The notes below the pieces were generated by a model. That model did no database searches and was not told the origin of the DNA. It saw only the letters and a list, made by a program, of their open reading frames with translations. From an uncultured Collinsella sp. (GTDB lineage Bacteria; Actinomycetota; Coriobacteriia; Coriobacteriales; Coriobacteriaceae), in the NCBI GenBank assembly GCA_900551365.1, contig URVZ01000027.1, positions 1-19,276 on the forward strand: a stretch of DNA of 19,276 bases. Reading direction: 5' to 3'. This document shows, piece by piece, positions 1 to 7,995 of the stretch. The position numbers were made by a program, and so were the translations under genes. Every line of letters begins with the position of its first letter. The first letter of the stretch is position 1.

Positions 1-28
1 GGGGGGGGGGGGGGGGAAGGGGGTGGGG
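1..28. repeat. G16 homopolymer and G-rich purine tract
   Basis: The first 16 bases are all G, followed by AA, five G, T and four G. This may be a genuine G-tract upstream of the mraZ promoter, capable in principle of slippage or G-quadruplex formation. It may also be a sequencing or assembly artefact, because poly-G is a known no-signal call in two-colour chemistry and the run sits exactly at the window edge. The sequence alone cannot separate these. Confidence 0.6.
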
Positions 29-50
29 AAAGGTGTTGAAAAATGGGGCG
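21..50 (+). promoter_or_regulatory. Candidate MraZ operator: three 10-bp-phased repeats
   Basis: Three consecutive 10-mers, GGGTGGGGAA, AGGTGTTGAA and AAATGGGGCG, place a TG at 24, 34 and 44. The outer copies read TGGGG and the middle one is degenerate (TGTTG). MraZ proteins are known to bind tandem TGGG-type repeats with 10-bp periodicity upstream of their own operon, so this is very likely the autoregulatory site. The -35 hexamer lies inside the array, which suits repression by promoter occlusion. Binding is inferred. Confidence 0.7.
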
Positions 51-64
51 GTTCCCCATATTAT
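36..64 (+). promoter_or_regulatory. sigma70-type promoter of the dcw operon
   Basis: TTGAAA at 36-41 and TATTAT at 59-64 are separated by exactly 17 bp, each matching five of six consensus positions. Transcription would start near 71, giving a leader of about 60 nt before mraZ. The -35 overlaps the MraZ-type repeats. Confidence 0.7.
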
Positions 65-132
65 TGATGACGTCGACAGGCGGGGTGGTTTCCCGCGTAC
101 GTGCCATCTGAGTAACCGAGGGGAGGGCGCAC

Positions 133-567
133 ATGGGAATGACTGGTGCATACGAGCGCAATCTCGATGCAAAAGGTCGTCTATCCCTGCCTGCACCCCT
201 TCGCGAGGAGCTTGGAGAGCACGTTCGCGTGTTTAAAGCCTTGGATGTCGATGCTCTGTACGTGTTCTCTGCCGAGGCCTTCGATAAGTGGGTCGAAGGA
301 CTCTTCGCGGGTCGTGAGGGCCACGAGGGTTTTAACCCGCGTGACATTAATGACCAGAAGCTCATGAGGGCGATCAACAAGCGCACCACGTCGATGGACG
401 TGGACAGCGCCGGTCGTATCGGTCTTTCCGAGTCTCTCCGCAAGCAGGCGAACCTCGACCGCGAGGTCACGGTTGTGGGCAACTACGACCACCTTGAGGT
501 TTGGGATCGCGCCGCGGCCGATGAGGACGATGACGATGAGGCCCTGCTGGACCTCTTCTTCTCGTAA
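133..567 (+). CDS. mraZ: Transcriptional regulator MraZ
   Basis: This 144-residue protein is the right length for MraZ, the DNA-binding repressor at the head of dcw clusters. It has two tandem SpoVT/AbrB-like half-domains, each with the diagnostic DxxxR loop: DAKGR at 12-16 and DSAGR at 91-95. The family forms ring-shaped oligomers that bind tandem TGGG repeats, and such repeats overlap the promoter just upstream. The C-terminus (about 130-144) has a run of Asp/Glu and ends in LLDLFFS. The ATG at 133 follows a purine-rich site (GGGAGG, 121-126). A second in-frame ATG at 139 is possible but has poorer spacing. The gene is first in the cluster, 20 nt before rsmH. Confidence 0.95.
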   Translation: MGMTGAYERNLDAKGRLSLPAPLREELGEHVRVFKALDVDALYVFSAEAFDKWVEGLFAGREGHEGFNPRDINDQKLMRAINKRTTSMDVDSAGRIGLSESLRKQANLDREVTVVGNYDHLEVWDRAAADEDDDDEALLDLFFS

Positions 568-587
568 GGGCAAGGCACGGGTAACGG

Positions 588-1553
588 ATGGAGCGTGGGA
601 TCTTGACACAAGAATATCGGCATGAACCTGTCATGCTCGGCGAAGTGCTTGAGTCGCTGCGGCTAAAGAGCGGCTCCGTTGTCTGCGATTGCACCCTTGG
701 CGGTGCCGGCCATTCGGTAAAGATGGCCGCGCAGGTGGGGGAGACGGGCCTTTTGCTCGGCGTCGATCAGGACGACATGGCCCTCGAGGCCGCTGGCGCC
801 CGTCTGGACCGCGAGGTTCCCGGAGTTCCGCACCAGCTGCTGAAGGGCAACTTCGGCGACTTGGACGAGCTGCTTTGCTCGGCCGAGGTGCCCGGGGTCG
901 ATGGCTTCCTGTTCGATTTGGGCGTTTCGTCGCCGCAACTCGATATCCCTGGCAGGGGCTTTTCGTATAACGAGGACGCCCCATTGGACATGCGGATGGA
1001 TCCGGGTAATAACACCTTAAACGCAGCTGAGGTCATCAACACCTATAACGAACACGACCTCGCCCGGATTCTACGCGTCTACGGCGAAGAGAAGTTCGCC
1101 TCGCAGATCGCGCGCGAGATCGTGCGCCGCCGCGAGCAAGAACCGATCGAAACCACCGGCCAATTTGTCGAGATCATCAAGGCGGGTATCCCGGCTGCCG
1201 CTCGTCGGCATGGCGGACACCCGGCCAAGAAAAGTTTCCAGGCCATTCGCATCGAGGTCAATCACGAGCTCGATGTGCTCGAACGAGGGCTTGATGCCGC
1301 CACCAGGTGGCTCAACCCGGGCGGACGTATCTGCGTCATCTCGTATCACTCGCTCGAGGACCGTATCGTAAAGAACCACTTTAAGGAGATGAGCCAGGGG
1401 TGCACGTGTCCGCCGGAGATTCCGGTGTGCGTGTGCGGCAACGTGCCGATACTCAAGGTCATCACCCGCAAACCCTTGGTTGCCCAGCCTGATGAGGTTG
1501 AGCGCAACCCTCGGGCGAGATCAGCCAAAATCCGCGTGGCGCAGCGTCTGTAG
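588..1553 (+). CDS. rsmH: 16S rRNA (cytosine-1402-N4)-methyltransferase RsmH
   Basis: RsmH (MraW) methylates N4 of C1402 in 16S rRNA using S-adenosylmethionine and almost always follows mraZ. The 321 residues match the family length of about 310. Family features are the N-terminal RHEPVML, the SAM-binding GVDQDD with Asp60, FLFDLGVSSPQLD, the late SYHSLEDRIVK motif, and the Cys-rich CTCPPEIPVCVCG segment. The C-terminal NPRARSAKIRVAQR is also typical. The start is uncertain: ATG 588 lacks a clear ribosome site, while an in-frame TTG at 603 has GGAG nine bases upstream and would begin five residues before RHEP. Transcription from the mraZ promoter is likely. Confidence 0.96.
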   Translation: MERGILTQEYRHEPVMLGEVLESLRLKSGSVVCDCTLGGAGHSVKMAAQVGETGLLLGVDQDDMALEAAGARLDREVPGVPHQLLKGNFGDLDELLCSAEVPGVDGFLFDLGVSSPQLDIPGRGFSYNEDAPLDMRMDPGNNTLNAAEVINTYNEHDLARILRVYGEEKFASQIAREIVRRREQEPIETTGQFVEIIKAGIPAAARRHGGHPAKKSFQAIRIEVNHELDVLERGLDAATRWLNPGGRICVISYHSLEDRIVKNHFKEMSQGCTCPPEIPVCVCGNVPILKVITRKPLVAQPDEVERNPRARSAKIRVAQRL

Positions 1554-1643
1554 GCGCGACCGCGCGATATTGGACCTCCCGCTCGCACCATAAACGAAGC
1601 TTAAACACACTACCAACGTACTCGGGATGGGAGGCGGCATATC

Positions 1644-2114
1644 ATGGGCTACAACACTTCAAGCGCAGCACTCGCCTATGATATGAACGCCATGCCCGCC
1701 TATCGTGAGACGCCGCAGGCCCCCGTTGCTCCCCGTGAGCAGCGCACGCCGCGCTTTGATGTCTACACGGGCGCGGGCCGTCAGGCAAACCAGGCGGTAA
1801 GCCCGGTTTTCATGAGCGTTCTTAAAACGTTTTGCATCATTGCGGCTATCTTCATGACGATCGGCGTCGCCCGCGTGGCGCTCGCCGGCGTTACGGCCCA
1901 GGTGCTCAACAGCAACGCCGAGCTTACCAACACGCTCGAAAAGGCGACCGATGAGAGCTCCGACCTGGAGGTCATGCATTCGGTCTATGGCGCCGACACG
2001 CGCATTCGCGACCTTGCGGGCGCTTATGGCATGGTGGAGCCCAGCGAGAGCGTTACACTTGACTTTTCGCAGGATGCAGCCGCGGGCGCCAACGCGACCG
2101 CGACCGCTCAGTAG
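1644..2114 (+). CDS. ftsL: Septum formation protein FtsL-like
   Basis: This 156-residue bitopic membrane protein sits between rsmH and ftsI, the normal ftsL position. It has a hydrophilic N-terminal tail (1-56), one transmembrane helix (about 57-82), a probable coiled coil (about 84-112), and a short IRDLAGAYGMVEP segment (121-133). That segment resembles the conserved C-terminal element of FtsL/DivIC proteins. FtsL with FtsB/DivIC and FtsQ forms the extracytoplasmic complex that activates FtsWI. The cytoplasmic tail is longer than in E. coli FtsL. The start has GGGAGG (1629-1634) nine bases upstream. FtsL sequences diverge widely, so the call rests on topology, the GMVEP element and position. 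Confidence 0.8.
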   Translation: MGYNTSSAALAYDMNAMPAYRETPQAPVAPREQRTPRFDVYTGAGRQANQAVSPVFMSVLKTFCIIAAIFMTIGVARVALAGVTAQVLNSNAELTNTLEKATDESSDLEVMHSVYGADTRIRDLAGAYGMVEPSESVTLDFSQDAAAGANATATAQ

Positions 2115-2131
2115 CAAGACGGTAGCTGAGT

Positions 2132-3997
2132 ATGACAAATGACTATCGCCGCGGTTCCGATAGGGGCCGCGGTTCTGGACGTCCCTCGTCGCGGGGACGT
2201 TCTGGTTATCAAGGAACGGGTCGGCAATCTTACAACGCCGGGCGGTCCCGTGGCAACGACCCGGCGTCGCGACTTCGCGGCTCGGGCGGCCCTCAAGTGC
2301 ATAACACCAGGTCGCGCAAGAGTTCGCCGACCGAATGGCTCACAGGCACGCCTCTGCCTCGCCGCAAAGCCGTCATGGGATTCATTGGGCTTGGCTTGGG
2401 CTTGGGCGTCTTTCGCCTTGCCGACTATCAGGTTGTCGAAGCCGATAAACTGCGCGAGCGTGCCGATGCGCGTCGCCTGCTTGCGCAGACCCTCTATGCC
2501 AAACGTGGCACCATCTACGACCGCAACGGTAACGTGCTGGCGTCGTCGGTCGAATGTCGCAACATCGCCGTGAACCCGCAGCTTGTCGAGGACGTTGACA
2601 AGACGGTGTCGGCGCTGGTCAAGGCAACTGGAATCGATAAAAAGACCTGCCGCAAGCTCGTTGAGTCCGATGGAACCTGGGTGTATATCAAGCGCCAGGT
2701 GGACGAAGACGATGCTGCGACGCTGGAGAAGAAGAACCTGCCCGGTGTGCTTTTTGAGCAGGCCATGAAGCGCGTATATCCATACGGCAATCTGGCATCG
2801 CAGGTGCTGGGTGTAGTGAATGTGGACAACGATGGCTTGACGGGTCTCGAAAAGCAATACAACAAGCTTCTGACCGGCACGAACGGTTCTCTCGTACGCG
2901 AGCGCGCGAGGGACGGCAGCTATATCGCGGGCGGTGCCTATAAAAAGGTGGCTGCGGTCGACGGCGTTGATATCGTGACGACGCTCGACGTCAATATCCA
3001 GCGTGCGGCCGAGGATGCCCTGGCAGAGGCAGTTGAGAAGACTAAGGCCAAGAACGGCTCGGCGCTGGTCACCGATCCTACGACAGGCGAGATCTTGGCA
3101 GCCTGCTCGTATCCGACTTACGACCAGACCAATCTGGAAAACGCCAAGACCGAGGATATGAACTTGCGCCTGGTCACCGACGCCTACGAGCCCGGCTCGG
3201 TCTTTAAGACGCTCGTGGCGGGCGCCGGCTTCGACTTGGGCGTCGTGCGATCGAGTACGTCGTTTGAGGTGCCGGCGAGCATCAAGGTGGGCGACGATAC
3301 CGTCACCGATGCCGACAAGCGCGACTACGCCATGACCATGGATGTGCGCGAGATGATGCGCCGTTCGTCCAACGTGGGCTTTGTCCTGGTGGGGCGCAAG
3401 ATCGGTGCCGATGACTTTGCCGCTTATGTGGACAAGTGGGGCATCGGTCACAGCTCTGGTGTCGATTTTCCGGGCGAGAGCCTGGGTATCGTCAAGGAGC
3501 GTGACCAGTATGACGGCGCCACGCTGGGCTCGATGAGCTTTGGACAGGCGCTGTCCGTCTCGCCGATTGAGATCGCACGCGCCGTGGGCGGCATCGCCAA
3601 CGGCGGCGTGATGATGACACCGCACTTCTATAAGTCCAGCAAAGGCGACGAGAAGGACTGGGGCGAAGGCGAGCGCGCGATTTCGGAGGACGCCGCATCC
3701 CAGGTGACATCGTGCATGCAGACGGTCGTGTCCGAGGGAACGGGCGTTGGCGGCGCGGTTGACGGCTATGACGTGGCGGGTAAGACCGGTACGGCCGAAC
3801 GTGCCGACGAGAACGGCGGCTACCTCAAGGAGAACTACATGTCGTCCTTTATGGGCTTTGCACCGGCACAATCGCCCAAGGTGCTGTGCTATATCACGCT
3901 CGACGGAACGCCGAGCGGCTCAGATGCCGCTGCGGTGCCGTTCCAGTCCATTATGGCCAACGCGCTCGACGTGCTGGGTATCCCGCACACGAAGTAG
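2132..3997 (+). CDS. ftsI: Septal penicillin-binding protein 3 (FtsI), D,D-transpeptidase
   Basis: This 621-residue class B penicillin-binding protein cross-links septal peptidoglycan and partners FtsW. A Gly/Arg/Ser-rich cytoplasmic tail (1-75) precedes one Gly-rich membrane anchor (about 79-95). A PBP dimerisation domain follows, containing KRGTIYDRNGNVLA, and then the transpeptidase domain. The penicillin-binding motifs are all present: SVFK with the nucleophile Ser356 and Lys359, SSN at 412-414, and KTGT at 551-554. No PASTA repeats follow. The start lies 17 nt after ftsL with a weak ribosome site, and a 5-bp inverted repeat (CTCAG 2107-2111, CTGAG 2126-2130) abuts the ATG, so coupling to ftsL translation is plausible. 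Confidence 0.96.
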   Translation: MTNDYRRGSDRGRGSGRPSSRGRSGYQGTGRQSYNAGRSRGNDPASRLRGSGGPQVHNTRSRKSSPTEWLTGTPLPRRKAVMGFIGLGLGLGVFRLADYQVVEADKLRERADARRLLAQTLYAKRGTIYDRNGNVLASSVECRNIAVNPQLVEDVDKTVSALVKATGIDKKTCRKLVESDGTWVYIKRQVDEDDAATLEKKNLPGVLFEQAMKRVYPYGNLASQVLGVVNVDNDGLTGLEKQYNKLLTGTNGSLVRERARDGSYIAGGAYKKVAAVDGVDIVTTLDVNIQRAAEDALAEAVEKTKAKNGSALVTDPTTGEILAACSYPTYDQTNLENAKTEDMNLRLVTDAYEPGSVFKTLVAGAGFDLGVVRSSTSFEVPASIKVGDDTVTDADKRDYAMTMDVREMMRRSSNVGFVLVGRKIGADDFAAYVDKWGIGHSSGVDFPGESLGIVKERDQYDGATLGSMSFGQALSVSPIEIARAVGGIANGGVMMTPHFYKSSKGDEKDWGEGERAISEDAASQVTSCMQTVVSEGTGVGGAVDGYDVAGKTGTAERADENGGYLKENYMSSFMGFAPAQSPKVLCYITLDGTPSGSDAAAVPFQSIMANALDVLGIPHTK

Positions 3998-4045
3998 GGG
4001 GTTACAATCTTTGGGGCGTGGTTTGTTGTCCCATATGAGGGTGTT

Positions 4046-4086
4046 CACATGCCCTGCACCACGCATGTGCGGCGCTGGGATACAAT
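4046..4086 (+). promoter_or_regulatory. Dyad and possible internal promoter before murF
   Basis: The 126-nt ftsI-murF gap contains a perfect 7-bp inverted repeat, CACATGC (4046-4052) and GCATGTG (4063-4069), with a 10-nt spacer. A TACAAT (-10-like) hexamer lies at 4081-4086. No good -35 is present at 16-18 bp, so any promoter would need an activator, and the dyad would cover that -35 region. The dyad has no following T-run, which argues against a terminator. The functional role is inferred. Confidence 0.35.
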
Positions 4087-4123
4087 ACGCCGATAGCATT
4101 ATTAGGTTTACAGGGGAGCTGCA

Positions 4124-5548
4124 ATGATAGAGATCGCCGTCAACAACCTCGCGGCCGCAACAGGGGCCCGAACCGTGACGGGAGAAGCCGATCGGGTATG
4201 CCGCGGGTGCGTTATCGACTCGCGCCAGGTCGAGGAAGGGACGATTTTCGTCGCCTTTCCCGGTGAAAACGTCGACGGCAATGATTTTGCTTCCCGTGCC
4301 GTCCAGTCGGGTGCCGGCGCCGTCGTGATGACGCGTGAGCCCGAGGCTGAGCTGGTCTCGCTGGCGCAGGACAAGGGGTGCGCCATCCTGCTGACCGATG
4401 ATCCCGAGGAGTTTCTGCTGCGTTTGGCGCACACGTATCGCCTGGAGCTTGGCTGCCTGGTCGTTGGCATTACCGGTTCCATCGGCAAGACGACGACCAA
4501 GGACGTGCTCGCCGCCGTGCTCGCCAAGCGCTATCGTGTCTGGGCCACCAAGGGCAATTTCAATAACCTGATCGGCATGCCGCTCACGGTGCTTTCCGCT
4601 CCGGCCGATACCGAGGTCCTGGTGCTCGAGATGGGCATGAACCATTTCCACGAGATTGAGCGCCTGTCCCAGTCCGCCAATCCCAACCTTGCCATCGTAA
4701 GCAAGATTGGTACCTCTCACATCGGCATTTTGGGCAGCCGCGAGAACATCGCCCGCGCTAAGGCCGAGATTGTCCAGGGTATGTGCGCCGCCGGCGACTT
4801 CTTGCCGCTGCTGGTTTTGGGCGGTGAGGACGACTTTACGCCGTTCATTCGCGATACGTTCGCCCAGCCTGCTGGTATCGATGTGATGCTGGCCGGCGTC
4901 TCGGACGATGATGAGGTTCGTGCCCGCGACATTCGTGTTGATGACGAGGGACGTCCGGTCTTTACGCTCGATTTTGGCCAGGGTGAGACGATCGATACCA
5001 TGCTTGCCATCCCCGGCGTGCAGTCCGTTCCTAATGCCGTTAAGGCCGCCGCGGTTGCCTATCGCTTGGGCGTGACGCCCGAGCAGATCGATGCTGCCTT
5101 TAGGGGCCTCACGATCACCGGTCGCCGCCAGGAGATCAAGCGCGCCAAGAGCGGTGCCCGCGTCATCGACGATTCCTATAACGCCAGTGCCGAATCCATG
5201 GCTGCTGGCCTCGATCTACTGTGCTCGCTTTCGTGCACGGGGTCTCGCATGGCGATCCTGGGCGAGATGGGCGAGATGGGCGATGAGGCTCCTCGCATGC
5301 ATGAGCTCGTGGGCGCCTATGCGGCCGCCAAGAAGCTCGACATGCTGGCGTGCGTGGGTGGTGAGCTGGCCCAGCTTATGGCCGATGCCGCGCGCATGAT
5401 GGGCATGGACGAGGACCGCATCCAGGTGTTCTCCGATTATCAGCAGGTGCTCGACCGCATGGGCGGCGCGCTTGAAAAACATGATGTTGTACTGGTCAAG
5501 GGTTCCCGCTTTGTTGAGCTCGACCGCTTTGTGGAAGGTGTGTGCTAG
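4124..5548 (+). CDS. murF: UDP-MurNAc-tripeptide--D-alanyl-D-alanine ligase MurF
   Basis: MurF is the ATP-dependent cytoplasmic ligase adding D-Ala-D-Ala to UDP-MurNAc-tripeptide, completing the pentapeptide precursor. The 474 residues match the family length of about 450. The order is an N-terminal UMP-binding domain with VIDSRQVEEGTIFVAFPG, a central ATPase domain with the P-loop GITGSIGKTTT (115-125), GNFNN and LEMGMNH, and the C-terminal Mur ligase domain with DDSYNASAESM. The NFNN and MGMNH elements distinguish it from MurE. GGGGAG (4112-4117) supports the ATG. murE, normally just upstream, is absent here, so the tripeptide substrate must come from an enzyme encoded elsewhere. mraY starts three bases after the stop. 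Confidence 0.95.
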   Translation: MIEIAVNNLAAATGARTVTGEADRVCRGCVIDSRQVEEGTIFVAFPGENVDGNDFASRAVQSGAGAVVMTREPEAELVSLAQDKGCAILLTDDPEEFLLRLAHTYRLELGCLVVGITGSIGKTTTKDVLAAVLAKRYRVWATKGNFNNLIGMPLTVLSAPADTEVLVLEMGMNHFHEIERLSQSANPNLAIVSKIGTSHIGILGSRENIARAKAEIVQGMCAAGDFLPLLVLGGEDDFTPFIRDTFAQPAGIDVMLAGVSDDDEVRARDIRVDDEGRPVFTLDFGQGETIDTMLAIPGVQSVPNAVKAAAVAYRLGVTPEQIDAAFRGLTITGRRQEIKRAKSGARVIDDSYNASAESMAAGLDLLCSLSCTGSRMAILGEMGEMGDEAPRMHELVGAYAAAKKLDMLACVGGELAQLMADAARMMGMDEDRIQVFSDYQQVLDRMGGALEKHDVVLVKGSRFVELDRFVEGVC

Positions 5549-5551
5549 CCC

Positions 5552-6571
5552 ATGTTCGGCAATCCCTCGTATCCAACGTATCAGGCTTTTTTGGGGCTTG
5601 GCATCGCCGCTGCCATTGCGCTGCTGCTCATGCCGTGGTGGATCAAGCTGCTGAAGGTCGAGGGTATCGGCCAACAGGTCCGAGCCGACGGCCCCAAGCG
5701 TCATTTGATTAAACAGGGTACGCCGACCATGGGCGGCGTCATCATCCTTGTTGCGATTTCGCTGACCTGCCTGCTGATGGGCAAGCTCACCACCGAGCTC
5801 GTGCTCGTGCTGCTCGCCACGCTGGCGACCGGCGTGCTGGGCCTGATCGACGACCTGACCTCCGTTACGCATGGGCGCTCGCTCGGTCTGACGCCTCATG
5901 CCAAGATGATCGGCCTAACCATTATCTGTGTCACCTTTACGGTACTTGCCGTTAACTGGTGCGGCGTCGCCTCCGAGATTCGTTTTCCCGGCGGCCTGAC
6001 GATTGACCTTGGCGTGCTTTCGACCACCATCTGCGGCCTTTCGTTCCCGTGGCTCTACATTGTCTTTTGCTGGCTGATGATCGCCGGTCTTTCTAATGCC
6101 GTGAACCTGACCGATGGCCTTGACGGTCTTGCTGGCGGCACCTCCATGATTGCCATGCTCGCCATGGCTGCCATGGCGTTTTTGCACGGAGACGTGAACC
6201 TGTCCATCTTCTGCACCGCGTGTGCCGGTGCCTGCTTGGGCTTTCTGTGGTTCAACTGCTATCCGGCGAGCATCTTTATGGGCGATACCGGCTCGCTTGC
6301 CCTGGGCGCCGCGTTTGCCTGCACGTCCATCATGACCAACACCGAGGTCGTCTCCCTTATCATCGGCGGCCTGTTTATCGTTGAGACCCTGTCGGTCATG
6401 ATTCAGGTTGTCTACTTCCACTTTACGCACAAGCGCGTCTTCCTTATGGCGCCCATCCATCATCATTTCGAAAAGAAGGGCTGGGCCGAGACCAAGGTCG
6501 TCATCCGTTTTTGGATTATCGCTGCTGCCTTTGGTGCCGTTGGCCTTGCTCTGTTCTTCCAGTTGGGATAG
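5552..6571 (+). CDS. mraY: Phospho-MurNAc-pentapeptide-transferase MraY
   Basis: MraY is a polytopic membrane enzyme that transfers phospho-MurNAc-pentapeptide from UDP to undecaprenyl phosphate, forming lipid I. The 339-residue protein is strongly hydrophobic with about ten membrane segments. It carries the family's signature residues: the Mg-binding Asp pair at 100-101 in LGLIDDLTSV, NLTDGLDGLAGG, Asp245 in FMGDTGSLALG, and the HHH motif at 303-305 in APIHHHFEKKGW. The N-terminal MGGVIIL element is also present. The ATG is three bases after the murF stop, with GGAAGG inside the end of murF as a rather distant ribosome site. That layout implies translational coupling. Confidence 0.96.
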   Translation: MFGNPSYPTYQAFLGLGIAAAIALLLMPWWIKLLKVEGIGQQVRADGPKRHLIKQGTPTMGGVIILVAISLTCLLMGKLTTELVLVLLATLATGVLGLIDDLTSVTHGRSLGLTPHAKMIGLTIICVTFTVLAVNWCGVASEIRFPGGLTIDLGVLSTTICGLSFPWLYIVFCWLMIAGLSNAVNLTDGLDGLAGGTSMIAMLAMAAMAFLHGDVNLSIFCTACAGACLGFLWFNCYPASIFMGDTGSLALGAAFACTSIMTNTEVVSLIIGGLFIVETLSVMIQVVYFHFTHKRVFLMAPIHHHFEKKGWAETKVVIRFWIIAAAFGAVGLALFFQLG

Positions 6572-6580
6572 TGGTCTTTC

Positions 6581-7987
6581 ATGTCTCTTGCTGATGTCTT
6601 TAGCCTGCTCGTTTTGGGTCAGGGCAAATCCGGTCTCGATGTCGCCCGCTGGGCGCTGGCACATCCCGAGCGCGTAAGTGCCGTTACCGTGTATGGCGGT
6701 GGCACCTCTGAGCCCAATGACGCCACGCGTGCGCTCGAGGCTGCTGGTGCGTCGTTTGTCTATGGGACCGAACAGGTCGAGGGCGCCTATGACGTATGCG
6801 TGACGTGCCCGGGCATCTCGGAGTTCTCGGGCTTCTTTAAGGCTGGGCGCGAGCATGCCGCCCAGATTATGGGTGAGCCCGAGTTTGCCTATCGCCTGTC
6901 GCCCGATAACTGGATTGCCATCACGGGCACCAACGGCAAGACGACCACCACGTCGCTGACTGATTATCTGCTTAAGGCTGCCGGCGAGGCCAGCGTTGCT
7001 GTCGGCAACATCGGCGAGCCGCCGGTCAACGAGATTGACGGCCGAGCCCACAACGAGTGGTTTGTGGCTGAGCTCTCGAGCTATCAGATTGCTACGACAA
7101 CCGAGCTCCACCCCCGCGTGGCGGTGCTGCTCAACATCACTCCCGACCACTTGGGCTGGCATAAGAGTCATAAGAACTATGCGCTTGCCAAGATCAAACT
7201 GTTTGACAATATGGTCGATGACGATCTGGTGGTTGTCGACGTCGAAGACGCCGGCATTCACGAGTTCGATGAGTACATCTACACGCCGGGTCGTCGCATC
7301 TGCAAGGTTGCCTTTGACGAGCCTGAGGGCGAGGATGCCGCCTTTGTGCGCGATGGCAAGATGATCGTGCGTCTGAAGGGTGTCGAGACCCCGCTCATCG
7401 CTACATCCGAGCTCAAGATCTCGGGCCATCACAATGTTATCAATGCCCTGTGCGCTGCCACGGCTGCCTTGGCAGTCGGTGCCGATGTCGACGGTGTCTG
7501 CCGCGGTCTGGCCTCGTTCCAGCCGCTCGAGCACCGCGTGGAGCCGTGTGGCGAGATTGACGGCGTGCGCTACGTCAACGATTCCAAGGCGACTAACACC
7601 GATGCGGTCGAGAAGGCACTGACGGCATTTCCCGATGACGACGTGATCTTGCTGCTCGGCGGCCACGATAAGGGTACGCCGCTTGCGGACTTTGCCCGCG
7701 TCGTTATGGACAACGTGCGCTCGGTCGTTTGCTTTGGCGATGCGCGCGAGCGCTTTACCGCCGCTATGGACGAGGCCGATGTCGATGGTGACGTGGATAT
7801 CGCCCAGGCGGATGACCTGCGCGATGCCGTGGACGTCGCCCGTTCGCTGTCGAGCCGTGGCGACGTGATCTTACTTTCTCCTGCCTGCTCTTCGTTCGAT
7901 GAGTTCTCGGGCTATGAGGAGCGCGGCCGCGTGTTTAAGGACTACGTGGCTCAGCTTGCCGCTGCGGCGAAATCACAAATGGAATAG
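6581..7987 (+). CDS. murD: UDP-MurNAc-L-alanine--D-glutamate ligase MurD
   Basis: MurD is the cytoplasmic ATP-dependent ligase adding D-Glu to UDP-MurNAc-L-Ala. The 468-residue protein starts with a Rossmann-like UDP-binding domain (VLGQGKSGLDVARWAL). Next is the ATPase domain with TGTNGKTTTT (from Thr115; P-loop Lys120), VAELSSYQI and NITPDHLGWH. The C-terminal domain has FQPLEHRVE, YVNDSKATNTDAVEKAL, LLGGHDKG and LLSPACSSFDEFSGYEERG. The SSYQ and DSKATN motifs are MurD-specific. Nine bases separate it from mraY and the ribosome site is weak (GGGATAGTGG region), so expression probably depends on read-through or coupling. Confidence 0.96.
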   Translation: MSLADVFSLLVLGQGKSGLDVARWALAHPERVSAVTVYGGGTSEPNDATRALEAAGASFVYGTEQVEGAYDVCVTCPGISEFSGFFKAGREHAAQIMGEPEFAYRLSPDNWIAITGTNGKTTTTSLTDYLLKAAGEASVAVGNIGEPPVNEIDGRAHNEWFVAELSSYQIATTTELHPRVAVLLNITPDHLGWHKSHKNYALAKIKLFDNMVDDDLVVVDVEDAGIHEFDEYIYTPGRRICKVAFDEPEGEDAAFVRDGKMIVRLKGVETPLIATSELKISGHHNVINALCAATAALAVGADVDGVCRGLASFQPLEHRVEPCGEIDGVRYVNDSKATNTDAVEKALTAFPDDDVILLLGGHDKGTPLADFARVVMDNVRSVVCFGDARERFTAAMDEADVDGDVDIAQADDLRDAVDVARSLSSRGDVILLSPACSSFDEFSGYEERGRVFKDYVAQLAAAAKSQME

Positions 7988-7995
7988 GGGTTGCG

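Noticed and set aside
33..236. 67-residue open frame starting in the promoter region
   Set aside because: It overlaps the promoter and mraZ in another frame, has no family-like features, and its start lies at the -35 element upstream of the predicted transcript start.
2108..3871. 587-codon open frame on the minus strand opposite ftsI
   Set aside because: It is antisense to a gene with intact catalytic motifs. His/Arg/Ala-rich composition without any recognisable domain is what codon bias in GC-rich genes gives on the other strand.
4003..4022. TACAAT at 4003-4008 as a promoter, and GCGTGGT (4016-4022) pairing with ACCACGC (4058-4064) as a terminator
   Set aside because: No -35 is present for the first. 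The second has a 35-nt loop and no following T-run.
5915..7666. 583-codon open frame on the minus strand opposite mraY and murD
   Set aside because: It is a composition artefact spanning two well-supported plus-strand genes, with no recognisable domain and no sign of its own promoter.
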